A stretch of 64,000 bases of DNA from Nitrobacter sp. Nb-311A. GTDB lineage: Bacteria; Pseudomonadota; Alphaproteobacteria; Rhizobiales; Xanthobacteraceae. Shown here one piece after another: positions 59,642-64,000 of the stretch. Under the pieces are notes generated by a model that saw only the letters and a program-made list of their open reading frames with translations, was not told the origin of the DNA and did no database searches. Location of the stretch: positions 257,585-321,584 of the forward strand of contig NZ_CH672417.1 in assembly GCF_000152905.1 (NCBI RefSeq). Direction: 5' to 3'. The translations under genes and the position numbers were made by a program. How positions within the stretch are numbered: position 1 is the first letter of the stretch; every line of letters starts with the position of its first letter.

Positions 59642-60683
59642 CTTGATTGTCAGGATCGAACAAACCGAATTGCGCCGGATCGCGCGTCGGTTCGGCGAGG
59701 CCGAGATGACGGAAGGCATGCGAGGTCAGCAACCGACCGCGCGGGGTGCGTTGCAGATAACCGCACTGGATCAGATAGGGTTCGATAATGTCCTCGATGG
59801 CGTCGCGCGGCTCTGAGAGCGCAGCCGCCATGGTCTCCACGCCCACCGGGCCGCCACCGTAGTTCAACGCGATGGTGGTGAGATAGCGACGGTCCATCGC
59901 ATCGAGACCAGCGGCATCGACTTCGAGCGCGCCGAGCGCATGGTCTGCGATCTTGCGATCGATCGACGCCGCGTCGGCGGCTGAAGCGAAATCGCGCACC
60001 CGCCGCAGCAGCCGTCCAGCGATGCGCGGCGTACCGCGGGCGCGGCGGGCGATCTCGTTCGCGCCGTCCGCCGTCATGCCGACGCCAAGCACCCGCGCGC
60101 CACGGCTGACGATCTTCTCCAGTTCATCCTCGGTATAGAAGTTCAGCCGCACCGGAATCCCGAAGCGATCGCGCAGCGGATTGGTGAGAAGGCCGGCGCG
60201 CGTGGTGGCGCCGACCAGCGTGAACTTCGCCAGCTCGATCTTCACCGAGCGCGCCGCCGGCCCCTCGCCAATGATGAGGTCGAGCTGGAAATCCTCCATC
60301 GCCGGATACAGCACCTCCTCCACCGCTGGCGAAAGGCGATGGATTTCATCGATGAACAGCACGTCGCGCTCTTCGAGGTTGGTCAGCAGCGCCGCGAGGT
60401 CGCCGGCCTTGGCGATCACCGGGCCGGAAGTGGCGCGAAAGCCGACGCCGAGCTCGCGCGCGACGATCTGCGCCAGCGTGGTCTTTCCAAGTCCCGGCGG
60501 GCCGACGAACAGCACGTGATCGAGCGCCTCTTTGCGTTTGCGCGCGGCGTCGATGAAGATCTGCAGGTTGGCGCGCGCCTGGCGCTGGCCCACAAATTCG
60601 GACAGCTTTTGCGGCCGCAGCGCGGTGTCGCCGACATCGTCGGCGCGGCGCTCGGGCGTAACGATGCGGGAGGGCGTTGTCAT
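59634..60683 (-). CDS. ruvB: Holliday junction branch-migration helicase RuvB
   Basis: 349 residues: [20 protein letters not shown], Walker [21 protein letters not shown], Walker [21 protein letters not shown], sensor [23 protein letters not shown], and the winged-helix C-terminus ([21 protein letters not shown]). ATG 60683 ([13 protein letters not shown]) is chosen. A large inverted repeat separates it from ruvA. Confidence 0.97.
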   Translation of the reverse strand: MTTPSRIVTPERRADDVGDTALRPQKLSEFVGQRQARANLQIFIDAARKRKEALDHVLFVGPPGLGKTTLAQIVARELGVGFRATSGPVIAKAGDLAALLTNLEERDVLFIDEIHRLSPAVEEVLYPAMEDFQLDLIIGEGPAARSVKIELAKFTLVGATTRAGLLTNPLRDRFGIPVRLNFYTEDELEKIVSRGARVLGVGMTADGANEIARRARGTPRIAGRLLRRVRDFASAADAASIDRKIADHALGALEVDAAGLDAMDRRYLTTIALNYGGGPVGVETMAAALSEPRDAIEDIIEPYLIQCGYLQRTPRGRLLTSHAFRHLGLAEPTRDPAQFGLFDPDNQDD

Positions 60684-60711
60684 CTGCAAGCCTGAAGTGA
60701 TGTCGTTCTTC

Positions 60712-60847
60712 CTTCTCCCCTTGTGGGAGAGGGTGGCGAGAACGAGCGCAGCACGTTCACGCCGGGTGAGGGGGAATACCGACCTGCGCAAGCGCCCTCA
60801 CCCGCCCTCGTTTCACTCGGGCACCCTCTCCCACAAGGGGAGAAAGA
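60712..60847. repeat. 136-bp inverted repeat between ruvA and ruvB
   Basis: TTCTCCCCTTGTGGGAGAGG at the left and CCTCTCCCACAAGGGGAGAA at the right are perfect inverted copies (22-bp core TCTCCCCTTGTGGGAGAGGG). Inner arms include GTGAGGGGGAAT and CCCTCACCCG. Likely a REP-like bacterial repeat that could fold in the ruvAB transcript. Confidence 0.85.
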
Positions 60848-60876
60848 TAGAAAGAAACGATCCGTGGTGGACAAAC

Positions 60877-61494
60877 TCACTTCGCCAGCTCCTTCAGGCC
60901 GAGCCGGATCAGTTGCGCGGTCTCCGCGTTTTCGCCAGCGCCGCGCGCGGCGGCCGCGATCGCCGCGGTCGCCTGCGGCTGACCGTAACCGAGATTGACC
61001 AGCGCCGAGATCGCGTCCGTCACCGGACCCGGTGCGCGCCGGTCATCGACGGCGCCGACGAGATGGACCACCGCTGGATCGACGTTGGCGAAGGACGGCG
61101 CCTTATCCTTCAGCTCGGTGACGATGCGTTCGGCCACCTTCGGTCCGACGCCCGGCGTACGCGCCACCGACGCCTTGTCGCGCAAAGCGACGGCGCTCGC
61201 GAGATCCGCGGGGGACAAGGTGCCGAGCACCGCCAAGGCCACCCGCGCACCGACGCCCTGCACCGACTGCAACAGACGAAACCATTCGCGCTCGTGATCG
61301 GTGCGGAAGCCGAACAGCTTGATCTGGTCTTCGCGCACATAGGTCTCGATCGACAGCACCGCCGCCTCGCCCGGCGACGGCAGCGCCTGCAGCGTGCGCG
61401 AGGCGCAATGCACCTGATAGCCAACGCCGCCGACATCGAGGATCACGTAATCCTCGCCATAGGAATCGATGATACCCTTGAGCTTGCCGATCAT
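60877..61494 (-). CDS. ruvA: Holliday junction-binding protein RuvA
   Basis: 205 residues: [63 protein letters not shown], helix-hairpin-helix regions [20 protein letters not shown], and the C-terminal domain [20 protein letters not shown] that binds RuvB. Usual order ruvC-ruvA-ruvB on the minus strand. Confidence 0.97.
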   Translation of the reverse strand: MIGKLKGIIDSYGEDYVILDVGGVGYQVHCASRTLQALPSPGEAAVLSIETYVREDQIKLFGFRTDHEREWFRLLQSVQGVGARVALAVLGTLSPADLASAVALRDKASVARTPGVGPKVAERIVTELKDKAPSFANVDPAVVHLVGAVDDRRAPGPVTDAISALVNLGYGQPQATAAIAAAARGAGENAETAQLIRLGLKELAK

Positions 61495-61524
61495 GGGCGT
61501 ATCCCGCTCCGTTTCTATTCCCTC

Positions 61525-61556
61525 CCCCCTTGTGGGGGAGGGTCAGGGAGGGAGGC
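61525..61556. repeat. CTCCCCC-type inverted repeat between ruvC and ruvA
   Basis: CCTCCCCCCTTGTGGGGGAG followed by GGTCAGGGAGGGAGGC. A short member of the CTCTCCCC family. Confidence 0.6.
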
Positions 61557-61717
61557 AAACCACACATGCTGATGATGAGGCATACCCTCTCCACCTCTCC
61601 CCCAGCGCATGTCGGGCCTGCCCGATATGCGCCATCCATGGTTCAGATCGCGCAAGCGCGATCTGTTGGGGAGAGAGAGCAGGTCGGCTTCGCGGAGATT
61701 CATCAGTCCAACTACGC

Positions 61718-62236
61718 TCATCCCGCCGCCTTTATCCGCGCCGCGATCGCCGCGCTCTTTCGATGGTGCGCGTGAGTGATGGCAATGGCGAGCGCGTCGG
61801 CGGCGTCGGCGCTTTTCGGATCAGCTTTCGGCAGCAGGATTTTCAGCATCGCCTGGATCTGGATTTTGTCGGCATGGCCCGCGCCGACCACGGTCTTCTT
61901 CACCTGATTGGGCGCATACTCGGCCACCGCGATGCCGAACATCGCCGGAGCCAGCATCGCGACGCCACGCGCCTGCCCGAGCTTCAGCGTGGCCACGCCG
62001 TCCTTGTTGACGAAGGTCTGCTCGATTGCAGCCTCAGCGGGACGGAATCGGTCGAGCACCGCGCCGAGTCCGGCATGAATCGCCAAGAGCCGGCTCGCCA
62101 GCTCCATGTGCTCGCGCGTCTCGACCGAACCGCAGCCGACAAAGACCAACCGGTTGCCTTCGGTGTCAAGCACGCCCCAGCCGGTGCGGCGGAGCCCCGG
62201 ATCGATGCCCAAAATGCGAATCGGTGAGGAGGTCAT
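61718..62236 (-). CDS. ruvC: Holliday junction resolvase RuvC
   Basis: 172 residues. Catalytic acidic residues: [18 protein letters not shown] (Asp12), the Glu in [20 protein letters not shown], and the acidic pair in [22 protein letters not shown] 62236 (MTSSPIRIL) is taken as the start; the frame is open upstream but follows the mgtE-side gap. Confidence 0.96.
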   Translation of the reverse strand: MTSSPIRILGIDPGLRRTGWGVLDTEGNRLVFVGCGSVETREHMELASRLLAIHAGLGAVLDRFRPAEAAIEQTFVNKDGVATLKLGQARGVAMLAPAMFGIAVAEYAPNQVKKTVVGAGHADKIQIQAMLKILLPKADPKSADAADALAIAITHAHHRKSAAIAARIKAAG

Positions 62237-62359
62237 GACCCATGTTACCGCAACCGCCTCTTCCCGTCCGCCCCGGCAAGCGGCCCGGTTGTCCCGCGCT
62301 GGAAGCAACTCGGTCGTCATGGCCGGATTCCACCGGCCACCCCACGTCTTGCTTTGCCT

Positions 62360-62405
62360 CAATTTCGGTAAGACGTGGATGCCCGATATAGGGCCGGGGA
62401 TGACG
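62360..62405. repeat. GGGGATGACGG-type short repeat
   Basis: AAGACGTGGATGCCCGATAT followed by AGGGCCGGGGATGACGG. A related piece occurs at 26865-26892 (CCGCGACGAGCGCGGGCATG ACGGCG). Copies of such sequence are common in Bradyrhizobium and Nitrobacter genomes (recollection). Confidence 0.5.
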
Positions 62406-62429
62406 GAAAACGGAAAGAAGATTTCGGAG

Positions 62430-63800
62430 CTACAATAACGTCCCGCTCAAGATCAGCAGCGCCACGCTGAAGTAGATCATCAGCCCGGTGACATCGACCA
62501 GCGTCGCCACCAGCGGCGCGGAGGCACTTGCGGGATCGAAACCCGCCCGTTGCAGGATGAACGGCAGCATCGAGCCGGCCACCGAGCCGAAGACGACAAC
62601 GCCGATCAGCGCGGCAGCGACGGTCAGGCCGACCAGCATCCAATGCTCGCCATAATCGTAGATGCCAAGCTTCTGCCAGGCCGCCACACGGACCAGCCCG
62701 ATCAGACCGAGCATGGCGCCGAGGATCAGCCCCGTCGGCAGTTCGCGCACGGCCACGCGCCACCAGTCGCCCAGCCTGACCTCGCGTAGCGCCAGCGCAC
62801 GGATCAGCAGCGAGGTCGCCTGCGAACCGGAATTGCCGCCCGAACTCATGATCAGCGGGATGAACAGCGTCAGCACGATGGCCTTTTCCAGCTCTCCCTC
62901 GAATCGCTGCATCGCGCTGGCGGTCAGCAACTCGCCGAGGAACAGCACGCAAAGCCAGCCGCCACGCTTGCGGATCATGTCCGGGAGCCTGATCTGGAGA
63001 TAGGGTTCGTCGGTCGCGGCCATGCCGCCGAATTTCTGAGCGTCCTCGGTGTTTTCCTCGATGATGGCGTCGATGATGTCGTCGACCGTGACGATGCCAA
63101 GGACATGCCCGACCTTGTCCACCACAGGCACTGCCAGCATGTCGTGGCGCGAGATCAGCCGCGCCACGTCTTCGCGGTCCGCCAGCGGCGTGGTGGTGAT
63201 CGGAGAACGCGCCAGATCGGCGATTTGGGCTGACGGCTCGCCGGAGATCAGCCGCCGCAGCGACACCGCGCCGATCAGGCGGCGGGTGAAGGCGTCCAGC
63301 ACGTAAATGGCATAGACCGTCTCGCGGGTGCGCTCGACCTGGCGGATGTGCTGGAGCGTACGCTCAACGGTCCAGGTCGCAGGCACGGTGACGAATTCGG
63401 TTGTCATCATGGCGCCCGCGGTGTTTTCCGGATAGGCAAGCAGACCCTCGATGGTCGTACGCGTCGGCTCGTCGAGACCCTGCATCAGCTCGGATCGGGC
63501 CGGCTCCTCGAGTTGCTGGACGATATCGGCGGCCATGTCGGCCGACATACCGGCCAACAGGATGGTCGCCGTCTGCCGCGGCAGCGCCTCAACGATCTCG
63601 GGGCCGAAATTCAGCTCCGGCTTGTCGAGAATCTCGATCGAAATATCGACCGGCAGCAGCACCAGAACCGCCGCGGCGTCCTGCGGTTCGAGCTGGTTGA
63701 GAATTTCAACGTTATCGGCGACATGGCCGCCGCTCAGGCGCGAGGCCAGCGCGTACACATCGAGATCGCCGTCCGTTGTGGCGGTGTGGGTATCCGTCAT
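62430..63800 (-). CDS. mgtE: magnesium transporter MgtE
   Basis: 456 residues: cytoplasmic N domain ([20 protein letters not shown]), two CBS domains ([51 protein letters not shown]), the plug helix ([20 protein letters not shown]) and five membrane helices ([20 protein letters not shown] motif). Mg2+ gated channel-like importer. Beyond its start (63801-64000) I see no gene. Confidence 0.96.
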   Translation of the reverse strand: MTDTHTATTDGDLDVYALASRLSGGHVADNVEILNQLEPQDAAAVLVLLPVDISIEILDKPELNFGPEIVEALPRQTATILLAGMSADMAADIVQQLEEPARSELMQGLDEPTRTTIEGLLAYPENTAGAMMTTEFVTVPATWTVERTLQHIRQVERTRETVYAIYVLDAFTRRLIGAVSLRRLISGEPSAQIADLARSPITTTPLADREDVARLISRHDMLAVPVVDKVGHVLGIVTVDDIIDAIIEENTEDAQKFGGMAATDEPYLQIRLPDMIRKRGGWLCVLFLGELLTASAMQRFEGELEKAIVLTLFIPLIMSSGGNSGSQATSLLIRALALREVRLGDWWRVAVRELPTGLILGAMLGLIGLVRVAAWQKLGIYDYGEHWMLVGLTVAAALIGVVVFGSVAGSMLPFILQRAGFDPASASAPLVATLVDVTGLMIYFSVALLILSGTLL

Positions 63801-64000
63801 AGCTCACCTTCGTGGTCTGCCGGCAACGGCAGGCCCGGCGAGCTCATCAAGCTCTCAGACCGGCGCCGCTGTCGGCGAAGTATGTGGCGAGGTACCTGGC
63901 AAGGTACCCGGACTGTCGCTTGGCATTTGTATGGTGTTCCCGTGATGGACGCGCGACCGGGGCCGCGACATCCCGCTGCGGCTGACATGATCCTTCAGCC

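Noticed and set aside
63797-64000. Minus-strand frame of 63 codons upstream of mgtE
   Set aside because: No ribosome site or recognisable sequence; the region is more likely the mgtE leader.

Overview
The window is a G+C-rich alphaproteobacterial chromosome segment. Three things point to the Nitrobacter / Bradyrhizobium / Rhodopseudomonas group: a divergent cbbR with cbbF-cbbP-cbbA (Calvin cycle), a cyclic-glucan exporter (ndvA), and many copies of the intergenic palindromes typical of that group (GAGCATGATC...GATCATGCTC and GCGTTTTCGAGCGAAGTGG types). Autotrophy genes together with these repeats make a Nitrobacter-like organism my best guess. This is inference; no rRNA gene is present to confirm it.

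Layout. 0.2-4.1 kb: a chimeric PRC-barrel gene, a type III polyketide synthase translationally coupled to an isoprenylcysteine-methyltransferase-like membrane enzyme, and a glutathionyl-hydroquinone reductase. 4.2-13.2 kb: small conserved proteins, a YqaA/DedA membrane protein, an orphan ABC substrate-binding protein, ndvA, a D-Ala-D-Ala carboxypeptidase, fadD and a peroxiredoxin. 13.2-15.4 kb: a graveyard holding a PhoX gene cut off at its 3' end, the C-terminal piece of an RMD1/DUF155-like membrane protein, an internally deleted tyrosine recombinase, and fragments of a ParB/phage-type gene. 15.5-19 kb: rnhA-thrB-ispH and a TrcR-like regulator. 19.9-24.1 kb: cbbA-cbbP-cbbF with divergent cbbR; transketolase and RuBisCO are absent here. 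24.3-36.7 kb: tRNA-Pro(CGG), Sua5, a GlcD-like flavoprotein, SRAP, Nudix, dihydroorotase, an overlapping ygfZ-tag-HD run, a small tyrosine phosphatase, and a SleB-type cell wall hydrolase. 37-43.6 kb: ppdK, ftsH, tilS.

43.6-59.3 kb is the Tol-Pal envelope system on the minus strand, in an interrupted form. ybgC (58.8 kb) is separated from tolQ-tolR-tolA-tolB (49.7-53.3 kb) by a 5.5-kb block holding an ECF42-type sigma factor with DGPF/YCII proteins, a TetR regulator, a VOC protein and a DUF2852 membrane protein. tolB is separated from pal and cpoB (44.0-45.9 kb) by a GGDEF-EAL protein and an N-acyl-amino-acid-synthase-like (FeeM/GNAT) protein. Upstream of ybgC lie ruvB-ruvA-ruvC (59.6-62.2 kb) and mgtE.

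No CRISPR array, rRNA operon, intact insertion sequence or complete prophage was seen. The most interesting points are the cyclic-di-GMP/FeeM-like pair inside the tol-pal cluster, the ECF42/DGPF block between ybgC and tolQ, the patchwork of broken genes at 13.2-15.4 kb, the PRC-barrel fusion junction, and the several intergenic repeat families.
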